Under the pieces are notes generated by a model. The model saw only the letters and a list, made by a program, of their open reading frames with translations, was not told the origin of the DNA and searched no databases. Source: Chlamydia pneumoniae TW-183 (GTDB taxonomy: Bacteria > Chlamydiota > Chlamydiia > Chlamydiales > Chlamydiaceae). Taken from it: a stretch of DNA of 64,000 bases. Location of the stretch: NCBI RefSeq assembly GCF_000007205.1, contig NC_005043.1:1-64000 (forward strand), read 5' to 3'. Below, in pieces: positions 51,799-60,998 of the stretch (within the stretch, counting starts at the first letter, position 1; each line of letters starts with the position of its first letter). A program made the translations under genes and the position numbers.

Positions 51799-52117
51799 GC
51801 CTACTCGCACTTATCTAGAAAGTGAGAAAGATACACAAGATCAGATCGAAGAGCTCCAGGCAACTTGTATAGTTAAGAATGCAGCAGGAATCCATGTGCG
51901 TCCTGCAGGTGTTATTGTTCGACTCTTTGATGGAGAGCCTTGTGATGTGCATTTCACCTACGCAGGTAAAACGATAAATGCAAAGAGTATCATGAGTATT
52001 CTTATGTTGGGAGCTCCACAAGGAGGAGAGATTCTTGTGACTATTAGAAGCAAAGAAGCTCATCGTATCTTACAAAAGATACAAGATGCGTTTAGTTCCG
52101 GTTTTGGAGAACTATAA
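51791..52117 (+). CDS. ptsH: Phosphocarrier protein HPr with N-terminal extension
   Basis: HPr accepts phosphate from enzyme I. The 108-residue chain starts at ATG 51791, behind GGAGG at 51780, and its first bases overlap the previous stop. The phosphorylation site is His35 in AAGIHVRPAG, and the regulatory serine is probably Ser66 in NAKSIMSILMLGAPQGGE, the site used by HPr kinase in other bacteria. The first 25 residues (MNEPTRTYLESEKDTQDQIE, then ELQA) are an acidic extension absent from typical 85-90-residue HPr. ptsI begins at the base after the stop codon. Confidence 0.92.
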   Translation: MNEPTRTYLESEKDTQDQIEELQATCIVKNAAGIHVRPAGVIVRLFDGEPCDVHFTYAGKTINAKSIMSILMLGAPQGGEILVTIRSKEAHRILQKIQDAFSSGFGEL

Positions 52118-53833
52118 ATGGATACACAGTCCTCTATAGGTAACGAAGAATGGCGTATTGCAGGAACCTCTATAGTTTCTGGGATGGCCTTAGGTAAAGT
52201 ATTTTTTTTGGGAACATCCCCCTTGCATGTTCGTGAGCTGACTCTACCTCAAGAAGAAGTCGAACATGAAATACATCGTTATTATAAAGCTTTGAATCGC
52301 TCGAAGTCTGATATCGTAGCTTTAGAACAGGAAGTTACGGGACAGCAAGGCCTTCAAGAGGTTTCCTCTATCCTACAAGCACACTTGGAGATTATGAAAG
52401 ACCCTCTCCTTACGGAGGAGGTGGTCAATACTATCCGTAAGGATCGTAAAAATGCAGAATATGTCTTTTCTTCAGTCATGGGTAAAATAGAAGAGTCGTT
52501 AACAGCAGTCCGCGGGATGCCTTCTGTTGTAGATCGTGTTCAAGATATCCATGATATCTCCAATAGAGTTATCGGCCATCTGTGTTGCCAACATAAGAGT
52601 TCTTTAGGAGAATCTGATCAGAATTTGATCATATTCTCTGAGGAATTGACCCCCTCAGAAGTCGCCAGTGCTAACTCTGCCTATATCCGAGGGTTTGTCT
52701 CATTAGTGGGAGCAGCCACATCACATACAGCTATCGTCTCGCGAGCAAAGAGCATTCCCTATCTTGCTAATATCTCCGAGGAGCTTTGGAACATCGCAAA
52801 GCGATATAATGGCAAGTTAGTCTTAATCGACGGTTATCGTGGAGAGCTAATCTTTAATCCTAAACCAGCGACTCTACAAAGCTGCTATAAAAAAGAGCTT
52901 TCCGTGGTTGCCCATACCTCTCAGAGATTAGTAAGAAAGTCCCTACACCCGATTGTTTCTTCGCATGCAGGCAGTGATAAGGACGTAGAAGATCTATTAG
53001 AGAACTTCCCTCAAACCTCCATAGGCCTCTTTCGTTCTGAGTTTTTAGCTGTAATTTTAGGACGCCTACCTACACTAAGAGAGCAAGTAGATCTTTACGA
53101 GAAGCTCGCACGTTTTCCTGGAGATTCGCCCTCAGTACTGCGCCTCTTTGATTTTGGTGAAGACAAACCTTGTCCTGGAATAAAAAATAAGAAAGAACGT
53201 TCTATACGATGGTTGCTAGACTATAGTGTGATTCTTGAGGATCAGCTCCAAGCAATTGCTAAAGCCTCTTTGCAAGGCTCCATAAAGGTTCTCATTCCAG
53301 GAGTGTCTGACGTTTCTGAGATTATAGAAGTCAAAAAGAAATGGGAGACCATCCAGACGAGGTTCCCTAAAGGCCATAAGGTTTCTTGGGGGACTATGAT
53401 AGAATTTCCTTCTGCAGTTTGGATGATTGAAGAGATCCTTCCTGAATGTGATTTTCTCTCTATAGGGACGAATGACCTTGTCCAATATACTTTGGGAATT
53501 TCCAGGGAATCCGCTCTTCCTAAACATCTAAATGTAACTTTGCCCCCAGCAGTGATCCGCATGATTCACCATGTACTTCAAGCTGCGAAGCAAAATCAGG
53601 TTCCTGTTAGCATTTGTGGAGAGGCCGCAGGGCAGCTCAGTCTGACTCCTTTATTTATAGGCCTAGGAGTTCAAGAGCTCTCAGTAGCTATGCCTGTAAT
53701 CAATAGACTTCGCAATCATATCGCCCTGCTAGAGTTGAACTCCTGCCTTGAAATTACAGAAGCCCTTTTACAAGCTAAAACATGCTCTGAAGTTGAAGAA
53801 CTTTTAAATAGAAACAACAAAATCACATCATAA
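52118..53833 (+). CDS. ptsI: Phosphoenolpyruvate-protein phosphotransferase (enzyme I)
   Basis: Enzyme I takes phosphate from phosphoenolpyruvate and passes it to HPr. The 571-residue length is standard. The phosphohistidine is His203 in [19 protein letters not shown]. The C-terminal PEP-binding barrel includes [24 protein letters not shown]-type text ([17 protein letters not shown]) and the catalytic cysteine in SICGEAAGQ. The ptsH stop and ptsI ATG abut without a gap. No sugar permease (EII) gene is present in the window, which fits the view that the chlamydial PTS is mainly regulatory. Confidence 0.96.
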   Translation: MDTQSSIGNEEWRIAGTSIVSGMALGKVFFLGTSPLHVRELTLPQEEVEHEIHRYYKALNRSKSDIVALEQEVTGQQGLQEVSSILQAHLEIMKDPLLTEEVVNTIRKDRKNAEYVFSSVMGKIEESLTAVRGMPSVVDRVQDIHDISNRVIGHLCCQHKSSLGESDQNLIIFSEELTPSEVASANSAYIRGFVSLVGAATSHTAIVSRAKSIPYLANISEELWNIAKRYNGKLVLIDGYRGELIFNPKPATLQSCYKKELSVVAHTSQRLVRKSLHPIVSSHAGSDKDVEDLLENFPQTSIGLFRSEFLAVILGRLPTLREQVDLYEKLARFPGDSPSVLRLFDFGEDKPCPGIKNKKERSIRWLLDYSVILEDQLQAIAKASLQGSIKVLIPGVSDVSEIIEVKKKWETIQTRFPKGHKVSWGTMIEFPSAVWMIEEILPECDFLSIGTNDLVQYTLGISRESALPKHLNVTLPPAVIRMIHHVLQAAKQNQVPVSICGEAAGQLSLTPLFIGLGVQELSVAMPVINRLRNHIALLELNSCLEITEALLQAKTCSEVEELLNRNNKITS

Positions 53834-53958
53834 AAATTCCATTATACTTTTTTTATATAAAGATCTTTTATGATGTATAAAGTTTGTAAAAACTGTGTTT
53901 TCTAGTCGTGCCAATGTGCAATAGGAAAAAATACCAACTCCACGGCGGATCTCTAGTT

Positions 53959-54249
53959 CTAGAAAGGCATTGTGGAACGCATAAGAGACATTTCTTGATC
54001 CATCTGCTCTTTTGCAAGTTTGAATGCAGCACGGAACAAGTCTTCAATGACTTCTGGATCTTCAGGGTCTAAGCACGTAGGTTGTACTTTTACTGAAATT
54101 AAGTCACACTTTCCGTTGATGACAACAGAGACAAGACCGTTGCCAGCTTGCCCTTCGTAACGCTTTTCTAATAGTGAGGCCTCCATTTCTAGGAATTGCT
54201 GTTCCATAATTTTAGCTTCTTTTTTTTTCTTAGCGTATCCGCTGCCCAT
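53959..54249 (-). CDS. ebfC: YbaB/EbfC nucleoid-associated protein
   Basis: The 96-residue DNA-binding protein of the YbaB/EbfC family starts [20 protein letters not shown]. The family core [20 protein letters not shown] (about residues 41-60) is followed by [20 protein letters not shown]. It acts as a dimer on the nucleoid. It follows dnaX on the same strand with a 64-nt gap, the same pairing (dnaX-ybaB) as in many bacteria, which supports the call. Confidence 0.9.
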
Positions 54250-54313
54250 GCTTATCTATCCTTAGGTGAAATATTGATCTTTCCTCTCATGAAATTTTCT
54301 AAGAGGTTCTTGC

Positions 54314-55642
54314 TTATTGTCTTAAAATTCCTGAAAATTCTACAACAGCAAACTGTAATAATGTGTCTACAGCTGCAGATTTTATTGAAGCTGAGCTTTT
54401 AACTTCTACAGATATAATTTTACCTTCCGCAGCAGGTTGATTTTTTTTCTCTAAAAAACTCTGTTCTTTGTAGGTGGGCTGAGGTTGAGGAGCTGATACT
54501 TGCTGCGTCAAGGTGGGCTCCTTAATATTGCGAAGCCCTTCAAACTGCCGACTCTTAATAGAAGAGATCAACTCTGATAAAACAGGCCTTTGATAAATGC
54601 GAATGATATGAATGATGACGGTTTCTAAAAATGTCTGTTCGAAGATGGTATTTTGTAGGTGCTTAGCAGATTCTCCAAGGAAATCTATGATTTCTAGAAG
54701 CTGCTCCGTCTTATACTGAGAGCTGAACTTGCTTGTTGTAGAATTCGTAAGAAGAAGATTACGATAAAATAATGTAAGGTCATGGAGAAATGTGACAGGT
54801 GCTACCCCAGAATTTAAGAAGTCCGTTACGATCCCTAAGGCTGTCGCATAGTCCCTTTGAAGAATCGCATTGTCTAAAGTCCGGAGAGAATCTTGGGAAG
54901 CAAAGCCTAAAGCTTGGGCAACCGTGTCGGGAGAGAGAGATTTAGGAAATAAAGATATTACGTAGTCATAAAGAGATTCTGCATCACGCAAGCTTCCTTG
55001 TGCTGCACGGGCGATCGGCGCCAATGCTTCTTGCGACGCCTCAATATGGTCATCTTGAGCCATAAGCGATAGCTTCTCCAGGATCGTTTTTTCAGGAATC
55101 CTTTGAAGATGCATTTTTTGACAACGACTTAAAATAGTTCCGGGAATTTTATGGATTTCTGTAGTTGCAAAGAAAAATTTTACATGTTGTGGAGGCTCTT
55201 CTAAAGTCTTCAATAAAGCATTGAAGGCTTCCTTAGTGAGCATATGAACTTCATCTATGATATAAATTTTAAACTTTGCTTTTACAGGAGTGAATAATAC
55301 AGTTTCATTAATTTGACGGATATCTTCGATACCACGGTGGGAGGCTCCGTCAATTTCTAAAACGTCTAAAGAGGATCCTGAAGCAATCTCTTTACAAGAA
55401 AAACACTGGTTGCAGGGCTCGCCATCCTCGCTAAGATGCACGCAGTTCAGAGCTTTTGCTAAAATGCGAGCTAGTGTGGTTTTCCCTGTACCACGAATTC
55501 CAGAAAATAGATAGGCGTGGGCGGCTCGGTTGAAGACCAAGGCATTTTTTAATACAGCGACAACAGAGCTCTGACCTAGAATTTCTCGAAAGATTTGTGG
55601 ACGGTACTTTCTAGAGGATGCTTGGTAGGGTTGTAGAGTCAT
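54314..55642 (-). CDS. dnaX: DNA polymerase III subunit gamma/tau (short form)
   Basis: DnaX is the clamp-loader ATPase. The 442 residues contain Walker A GIRGTGKTT (about 48-56), a zinc site Cys67, Cys77, Cys80 and Cys83, Walker B IIDEVHMLT, sensor-type ATTEIHKIPGTILSRC and the collar domain. The C terminus past about 370 is short and low complexity, so the tau-specific DnaB- and polymerase-binding domains of E. coli are absent. A second dnaX copy is recalled in chlamydial genomes. It starts divergently from the poly-C gene at 55807. Confidence 0.93.
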   Translation of the reverse strand: MTLQPYQASSRKYRPQIFREILGQSSVVAVLKNALVFNRAAHAYLFSGIRGTGKTTLARILAKALNCVHLSEDGEPCNQCFSCKEIASGSSLDVLEIDGASHRGIEDIRQINETVLFTPVKAKFKIYIIDEVHMLTKEAFNALLKTLEEPPQHVKFFFATTEIHKIPGTILSRCQKMHLQRIPEKTILEKLSLMAQDDHIEASQEALAPIARAAQGSLRDAESLYDYVISLFPKSLSPDTVAQALGFASQDSLRTLDNAILQRDYATALGIVTDFLNSGVAPVTFLHDLTLFYRNLLLTNSTTSKFSSQYKTEQLLEIIDFLGESAKHLQNTIFEQTFLETVIIHIIRIYQRPVLSELISSIKSRQFEGLRNIKEPTLTQQVSAPQPQPTYKEQSFLEKKNQPAAEGKIISVEVKSSASIKSAAVDTLLQFAVVEFSGILRQ

Positions 55643-55752
55643 TGTATAACCAAGAGAATGTGTATAGAAAGCTCATTTTCTCATTTAAGAGATTTTTTCT
55701 TGAAGACCTTTTCTGATTTTCATAAGAAAATTCTTTTCGCAGAGATGGAATG

Positions 55753-55800
55753 ATTTTCCTTCTAAAATAGAATTTGTGAATTCTTCTTTAGAAGGAAAAT
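55753..55800. other. Strong hairpin between dnaX and a poly-C gene
   Basis: ATTTTCCTTCTAAA (55753-55766) pairs perfectly with TTTAGAAGGAAAAT (55787-55800). A 2x2 internal loop and an inner AGAATT / AATTCT stem with a TGTG loop sit on top. It lies 6 nt before the conserved leader at 55807 and about 110 nt upstream of dnaX. No T run follows, so it may be a boundary, an attenuator or a protein site. Confidence 0.6.
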
Positions 55801-55806
55801 GAATCT

Positions 55807-55866
55807 CTTTGAATAAAATACTATATATTAGTAGCTTAGTGGGTTTAACTTATGTGTTTGATCGCG
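55807..55866 (+). promoter_or_regulatory. Conserved 60-nt leader of poly-C gene (copy 3)
   Basis: Nearly identical to the block at 13244-13303, ending at ATG 55867 (MAPQIHNAS). The upstream-only conservation, without coding function, suggests a promoter or leader shared by the family. Confidence 0.55.
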
Positions 55867-55912
55867 ATGGCACCACAGATTCATAATGCAAGTACCTCTA
55901 TCACCACAGCTA

Positions 55913-55923
55913 CCCCCCTCCCC
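55913..55923 (+). repeat. Interrupted C tract (C6 T C4, phase off)
   Basis: The tract is C6-T-C4 between CTA and AACACTCTG. The T should make slippage rare, so the gene may be locked in this phase. Neither ATG 55867 nor ATG 55886 enters the long frame; the latter stops at TAA 55955-55957. Confidence 0.85.
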
Positions 55924-55994
55924 AACACTCTGTAGGGTCGATTTCTTCTCGATATAAACTTCGCGTTTTAGCGATTACTTTTTTAGTTCTTGGT

Positions 55995-57344
55995 GTGCTT
56001 TTACTGATTTCAGGAGCTCTCTTTTTGACGTTGGGGATACCAGGACTCACTGCAGGGGTCTCTTTTGGATTAGGTATAGGTCTCTCTGCGTTAGGAGGAG
56101 TGCTTGTTGTCTCAGGACTACTATGCCTTCTAGTAAAACGAGAGGTTTCGAAAGTATGTCCCGAGGAGATTCCGGCAGTACAACCAGAAGAGACTCCTGA
56201 AGGGGTTCCTGTGACTCCATTTGAGAAGCCAGCTCTAGATGAAGCCCAGAAGGAGCAGAAGACTCAGAAAATTTTAGATCAGCTGCCTCAAGAATTGGAT
56301 CAGTTAGATAGGTATATTCAGGAAGTGTTCGCATGTTTAGGACCGCTGAAAGATCTTAAGTACGAAGATCAAGGTTTTTTACAAGACGTCAAGGAGGAGT
56401 TTCAAGTTTTTGACTTTGTTCAAAAAGATATGATTGCGGAGTTTGTAGAGCTACAGCAGATTCTATGTCAAGAAGGGAGGTTGCTAGAGTTCGTAATCAA
56501 TCAGACACGATATATAGGAAGAGATCTTTTTAAAAGAGAGGATAGTTTATATAAATTATGGGAATGGCTTGGGTATTTACCTTCTGGGGATGTTCGAGGG
56601 GAGCGGTTAAAGAAATCTGCTCGTGAGGTTGTGGATCGCTTTATGAGAACGACTTGTAACATACGGAAGATAGCCATGACTTTTGATAGGCATGTTTATA
56701 GTGTGGCGAAGACGGCCTTTGAAAAGGCATTTGGAGCCTTGGAGACGTGTGTGTATGAGAGTATGAGAGAGAGTTATAGAGAGGCATTTTGTGAGTATGA
56801 GAAGGCGAAGCTGCTTGGGGATGAGGAGAAGAGTGCACATGCCGAGCAAAGGTTTCAGGATATAAAGAACCGTTGGGAGGATGTAAAGGATGCATTCTTT
56901 TGGGTAAAAGAAGATGGGAAGATTGAAATTGATGATGCAATTGGAAACAGTTGTAAATGGAGTGAGCGTTATGAAGAGCACAGGATTACTCGAGCAAGAT
57001 GGTATAAGGTCGCGGAGCATCAGTTGTTTAATGCGACTATGAGAGTGAAAGATTCGTTACGAGAGCATAATGAAGCAAGAGTCGCTTTTGAGAAGGAGAG
57101 ATCTAAGGAGAATCAGAGGCAAGTCCAAAAAAAGAAAGAAAAGAGGTTGCGAGATTTAAAGGAATTGCATGATCAGGAGCTTCCGAGAGCACAGGAGAGG
57201 TTGAGAGAGCTGCAAGCTTTGTATCCTGAAATTGCAGTCTCTGTTGTAGAGGCCAGGAGAGAGGTAGCCTCTGATTTAGAGAAAGCTCATGAGAGTATTG
57301 ACAAGCACTATCAAAGCTGTGTTCGAGAGCAAGAGCTCTACTGA
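55995..57344 (+). CDS. 5' part of split poly-C coiled-coil gene (second locus)
   Basis: This 449-codon frame opens at a GTG after the interrupted C tract. It starts within the hydrophobic pair (LLLISGALFLTLGIPGLTAG; SALGGVLVVSGLLCLLVKRE) and continues with LPQELDQLDRYIQEVFACLG, GYLPSGDVRGERLKKSAREV and ESYREAFCEYEKAK. It ends at TGA 57342-57344 in REQELY*EEEEK. Paralogues read REQEDYWKEEE, so TGG became TGA. The true start should be ATG 55867 or 55886, but the tract phase does not allow it. The closest paralogue is the gene at 13304. Confidence 0.6.
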   Translation: MLLLISGALFLTLGIPGLTAGVSFGLGIGLSALGGVLVVSGLLCLLVKREVSKVCPEEIPAVQPEETPEGVPVTPFEKPALDEAQKEQKTQKILDQLPQELDQLDRYIQEVFACLGPLKDLKYEDQGFLQDVKEEFQVFDFVQKDMIAEFVELQQILCQEGRLLEFVINQTRYIGRDLFKREDSLYKLWEWLGYLPSGDVRGERLKKSAREVVDRFMRTTCNIRKIAMTFDRHVYSVAKTAFEKAFGALETCVYESMRESYREAFCEYEKAKLLGDEEKSAHAEQRFQDIKNRWEDVKDAFFWVKEDGKIEIDDAIGNSCKWSERYEEHRITRARWYKVAEHQLFNATMRVKDSLREHNEARVAFEKERSKENQRQVQKKKEKRLRDLKELHDQELPRAQERLRELQALYPEIAVSVVEARREVASDLEKAHESIDKHYQSCVREQELY

Positions 57345-57401
57345 GAAGAAGAAGAGAAACAGGAAGCGGAGTTTAGGGAGAACGGCACAAAGATTCGCTC
57401 T

Positions 57402-58184
57402 ATGGAGGAGGTGTCTGAGTATCTTCAGCAAGTAGAAAATCAGTTGGAATCCTGTTCCAAGCGATTAACCAAGATGGAAACTTTTGCCTTAGGTGTGAGG
57501 TTGGAAGCTAAAGAAGAGATAGAGTCTATCATACTTTCTGATGTAGTGAACCGTTTTGAGGTTTTATGTAGAGATATTGAAGATATGCTATCTCGAGTCG
57601 AGGAGATAGAGCGGATGTTACGTATGGCGGAGCTTCCTCTACTTCCTATAAAAGAAGCGCTTACCAAGGCTTTTGTACAACATAACAGCTGTAAAGAGAA
57701 GTTAACCAAGGTAGAGCCTTACTTTAAAGAGAGCCCTGCATATCTAACTAGTGAAGAGCGATTGCAGAGTTTGAATCAGACTTTACAACGTGCGTACAAA
57801 GAGTCCCAAAAGGTTTCAGGTTTAGAATCGGAAGTGAGAGCCTGTCGAGAGCAGCTTAAAGATCAAGTAAGACAGTTTGAAACTCAAGGAGTGAGCTTGA
57901 TAAAAGAAGAGATTCTCTTTGTGACTAGTACCTTTAGAACTAAATTTAGCTATCATTCATTTCGATTACATGTTCCTTGCATGAGGTTGTATGAGGAGTA
58001 TTATGATGACATTGATCTAGAGAGAACTCGAGCTCGATGGATGGCGATGTCTGAGAGGTATAGAGATGCTTTTCAGGCATTCCAGGAGATGTTGAAGGAA
58101 GGCCTAGTTGAAGAAGCTCAGGCTCTTAGAGAAACCGAGTACTGGTTATATCGAGAGGAGAGAAAGAGTAAAAAGAAACATTGA
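57402..58184 (+). CDS. 3' part of split poly-C coiled-coil gene (second locus)
   Basis: In frame with the fragment ending at 57344, it carries the second half of the coiled coil (RMAELPLLPIKEALTKAFVQ; RWMAMSERYRDAFQAFQEML). It stops at 58184 in KSKKKH*, where one base is missing relative to the paralogue at 60690. In the shifted frame the text continues LICAKLTAAQQRVAAFES and ends DKARSLFTREDRS at TAG 58325-58327, the family C terminus. The gene therefore has a tract phase error, a nonsense codon and a frameshift. Confidence 0.6.
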   Translation: MEEVSEYLQQVENQLESCSKRLTKMETFALGVRLEAKEEIESIILSDVVNRFEVLCRDIEDMLSRVEEIERMLRMAELPLLPIKEALTKAFVQHNSCKEKLTKVEPYFKESPAYLTSEERLQSLNQTLQRAYKESQKVSGLESEVRACREQLKDQVRQFETQGVSLIKEEILFVTSTFRTKFSYHSFRLHVPCMRLYEEYYDDIDLERTRARWMAMSERYRDAFQAFQEMLKEGLVEEAQALRETEYWLYREERKSKKKH

Positions 58185-58366
58185 TTTGCGCTAAGCTAAC
58201 AGCAGCGCAGCAGCGAGTTGCAGCATTTGAATCCATAGAAGTTCCTGAGATTCCTGAGGCCCCAGAAGAGAAACCGAGTTTGCTGGATAAAGCGCGTTCT
58301 TTATTTACCCGAGAAGATCGTTCTTAGAACCACTCTAGGAGTCTCTAGGCCCTGTTTTTTTAAATT

Positions 58367-58426
58367 CTTTGAATAAAATACTATATATTAGTGGCTGAGT
58401 TAGTTTAACTTATGTGTTTGATTCCG
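58367..58426 (+). promoter_or_regulatory. Conserved 60-nt leader of poly-C gene (copy 4)
   Basis: Matches the blocks at 13244 and 55807 over nearly its whole length. The leader-peptide ATG is changed to ATA at 58427, leaving the upstream ATG 58412 (MCLIPIAPQIHNAS) or ATG 58446 as starts. Confidence 0.55.
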
Positions 58427-58472
58427 ATAGCACCACAGATTCATAATGCAAGTACCTCTATCACCACAGCTA

Positions 58473-58481
58473 CCCCCCCCC
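58473..58481 (+). repeat. Poly-C tract, 9 C (phase off)
   Basis: Nine C between CTA and AGACCACTCTGTAGGGG. Eight or eleven C would join ATG 58446 to the long frame; ten or seven would join ATG 58412. At nine, ATG 58446 ends at TAA 58515-58517. Confidence 0.88.
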
Positions 58482-58554
58482 AGACCACTCTGTAGGGGCT
58501 TCTTTTTGTCTGTCTAAATTTCGTGTTTTAGCAATCACTTTTTTAGTTCTTGGT

Positions 58555-60762
58555 GTGCTTTTACTGATTTCAGGAGCTCTCTTTCTAACGTTGGGAGTTC
58601 CAGGACTTGCTGCAGGGCTCTCTTTTGGATTAGGCATCGGTCTCTCCGCATTAGGAGGCGTACTGGTTGTTTCAGGACTTCTATTCTTTCTCATAAGACG
58701 AGGGGTTTCGAAAGTTCGTCCAGAAGAGATTCCTGTGACTCCTTCCCATGAAGCCCAGAAGATTTTATGTCAGCTACCTCAGGAACTGGATCAGTTAGAT
58801 ACGTCTATTCAGGAAGTAGTCTCATGTTTAGGGAAACTGAAAGATCTTAAGTACGAAGATCAAGGGCTTTTAACAGAGGTACAGGAGAAACTTCGAGTTT
58901 TTGACTTTGTCAGGAAAGACATGGTGACAGAGTTTTTAGAGCTACAGCAGGTTGTGGCTCAAGAAGGACAATTTCTAGATTACCTAATCAATCAGGTGCA
59001 AAGCATATCACACAAACTTTTTGTACCTGATGTAAATATTGGAGCTCATTTAGCGGAGTTGTGTGGGTATTTACCTTCTGGTGATGTTCGAGTGGAGCGT
59101 TTAAAGAGATCTGCTCGTCAGGTTGTAGATCGCTTTATGAGGGTGACTTGTGACACGCGGAAGGTGGCAATGGCTTTTGACGAGAATGCCTGTGGAGTGG
59201 CAAAAAATGCCTTTGATAAGGCTTTTGGGGCATTAGAAGAGTGTGTGTATAAGAGTCTGACAGAGAGTTATAGAGAGGCATTTTATGAATATGAGAAGGC
59301 GAAGATCCTTAGGAATGAAGATGTAGAATGGCTGCAGGATAAGAATAAGAGCGCACGTGCTGAGCAGAGATTTAGGGAAGTCAAGGATCGTTGGGAGGAC
59401 TTAAAGGAAACGGTCTTTTGGGTAAAAGAAAACGGTTGTATTGACCTAGAAGTGCTCACTGCAGTGGGTGGGTGGCCGGATCGTGGTCCAGAGCATCTTA
59501 TTCCTGAAAAAAGAAGGAATAAGGTAATGAGCCATAAATTATGGGAGGCGACTATGCGAATGAAGGGAGCAGAAGGAACGTATAGTGTAGCAAGAGTCGC
59601 CTTTGAAAAGGATGGATCTAGAAAGAATCAGAAGAAATTCCAAGAAAAGACAAAAGAGTGGTTGCGATGTTTAAAGGATTTGCATGATCAGGAGTGTCAT
59701 CGTGCACGGGAGAGATTGGCAGAACTTGAAGCTTTGTATCCTGAGGTTTCAGTCTCTGTAGTAGAGACGGAGAGAGAGACAAAATTTAAATTAGAGACTG
59801 CTTATGGGAATCTCGAAGAGCGCTATCAGAGCGTTGTGCGAGATCAGGAGGACTACTGGAAAGAAGAAGAAAACAAGGAAGCAGAGTTTAGGGAAAAAGG
59901 AACAAAGGTTCGCTCTCCAGAGGAGGTGGTAGAGTATCTTCAGATCTTAGAAAATCTGTTGGAAGACTGTTCTAAGCAATTAACTATAGCGGAAGTGGTT
60001 GTCTTAGGTGTAGAGCTGGAAGCTACAGCAGAGTTCGAGTATACCATACTCTCTGGTGCAGCGAATCGTCTTAAGGTTTTATGTGAAGATATTGAGGACA
60101 TCCTGCCTCGAGTCGAAGAAATAGAAATCATGCTACGTATAGCAGAGCTTCCATTCCTTCCTATAAAGCAAGCATTTACTAAGGCCTTTTTACAATATAA
60201 CAGCTGTAAAGATAAGTTAGCAAAGGTGGAGCCCTACTGTCAGGAGAGCGTGGACTATAGAAGAAACAAAGAGCGGTTTCAGAGTTTGAATCAGGATTTA
60301 CAAAATGTATACCAAGAGTGCCAGAAGGCTACAGGTTTAGAATCGGAAGTGAGTGCATATAGAGATCATCTTAGAGAGCAGATCACAGAGTTTGAAACTC
60401 AAGGGCTGGACGTGATAAAAGAAGAACTTCTTTTTGTGAGTAGTACTCTCAAAAGTAAATTGAGCTATGATCCATTAATAGCAGACATTCCCTGTATGAA
60501 GTTTTATGAGGAGTATTATGATGGCATTGATAAAGCGAGAGTTCAATCCCGATGGCTGGAGAAGTCTGAGAGGTATAGAAAGGCGAAGAAGGGATTCCAA
60601 GAGATGCTGAAGGAAGGCCTATTCAAAGAAGATCAGGCTTTGAAAAAAGCAGAGTATAGATTACTTCGAGAGAAGAGAATGAATAAGGAGAAGCTTTTGA
60701 TTTGCAATAAGATAGAAGCAGCTCAGCAGCGAGTCCAAGAATTTGGACCCTCGGATTCATAA
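58555..60762 (+). CDS. Poly-C coiled-coil gene, intact body but phase off
   Basis: The 735-codon frame opens at a GTG inside the first hydrophobic helix; the real start should be ATG 58412 or 58446 before the 9-C tract. The body has no lesion. It has two hydrophobic helices (LLLISGALFLTLGVPGLAAG; SALGGVLVVSGLLFFLIRRG), then family blocks LPQELDQLDTSIQEVVSCLG, GYLPSGDVRVERLKRSARQV, CVYKSLTESYREAFYEYEKA, VVRDQEDYWKEEENKEAEF and RIAELPFLPIKQAFTKAFLQ, ending QEFGPSDS. The C terminus lacks the LFTREDRS-type end of paralogues. It is the best candidate for reversible switching among the poly-C genes here, since a one-base tract change would be enough. Inclusion-membrane location is inferred. Confidence 0.7.
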   Translation: MLLLISGALFLTLGVPGLAAGLSFGLGIGLSALGGVLVVSGLLFFLIRRGVSKVRPEEIPVTPSHEAQKILCQLPQELDQLDTSIQEVVSCLGKLKDLKYEDQGLLTEVQEKLRVFDFVRKDMVTEFLELQQVVAQEGQFLDYLINQVQSISHKLFVPDVNIGAHLAELCGYLPSGDVRVERLKRSARQVVDRFMRVTCDTRKVAMAFDENACGVAKNAFDKAFGALEECVYKSLTESYREAFYEYEKAKILRNEDVEWLQDKNKSARAEQRFREVKDRWEDLKETVFWVKENGCIDLEVLTAVGGWPDRGPEHLIPEKRRNKVMSHKLWEATMRMKGAEGTYSVARVAFEKDGSRKNQKKFQEKTKEWLRCLKDLHDQECHRARERLAELEALYPEVSVSVVETERETKFKLETAYGNLEERYQSVVRDQEDYWKEEENKEAEFREKGTKVRSPEEVVEYLQILENLLEDCSKQLTIAEVVVLGVELEATAEFEYTILSGAANRLKVLCEDIEDILPRVEEIEIMLRIAELPFLPIKQAFTKAFLQYNSCKDKLAKVEPYCQESVDYRRNKERFQSLNQDLQNVYQECQKATGLESEVSAYRDHLREQITEFETQGLDVIKEELLFVSSTLKSKLSYDPLIADIPCMKFYEEYYDGIDKARVQSRWLEKSERYRKAKKGFQEMLKEGLFKEDQALKKAEYRLLREKRMNKEKLLICNKIEAAQQRVQEFGPSDS

Positions 60763-60998
60763 TGAAAAATGACATATCGGCTCTTCTCCCTCTGATATTT
60801 CAGGAGTCTCAAGCAATGTTTTTCGCCTAGTGCTCTATTTTGTCTAAATTTTAGAGAGGAAGGTCGCAGCTGAAGGCTTTCATTTGTAGACATTTTATAG
60901 AAAAATCAGAAAAATACCTTTAGAAAAAATAAGAACACTTTCATCTTAAAGTGACTATAGTGGGATTTTTTAGATTTGTTTTAGAAGGCATTTTAACG

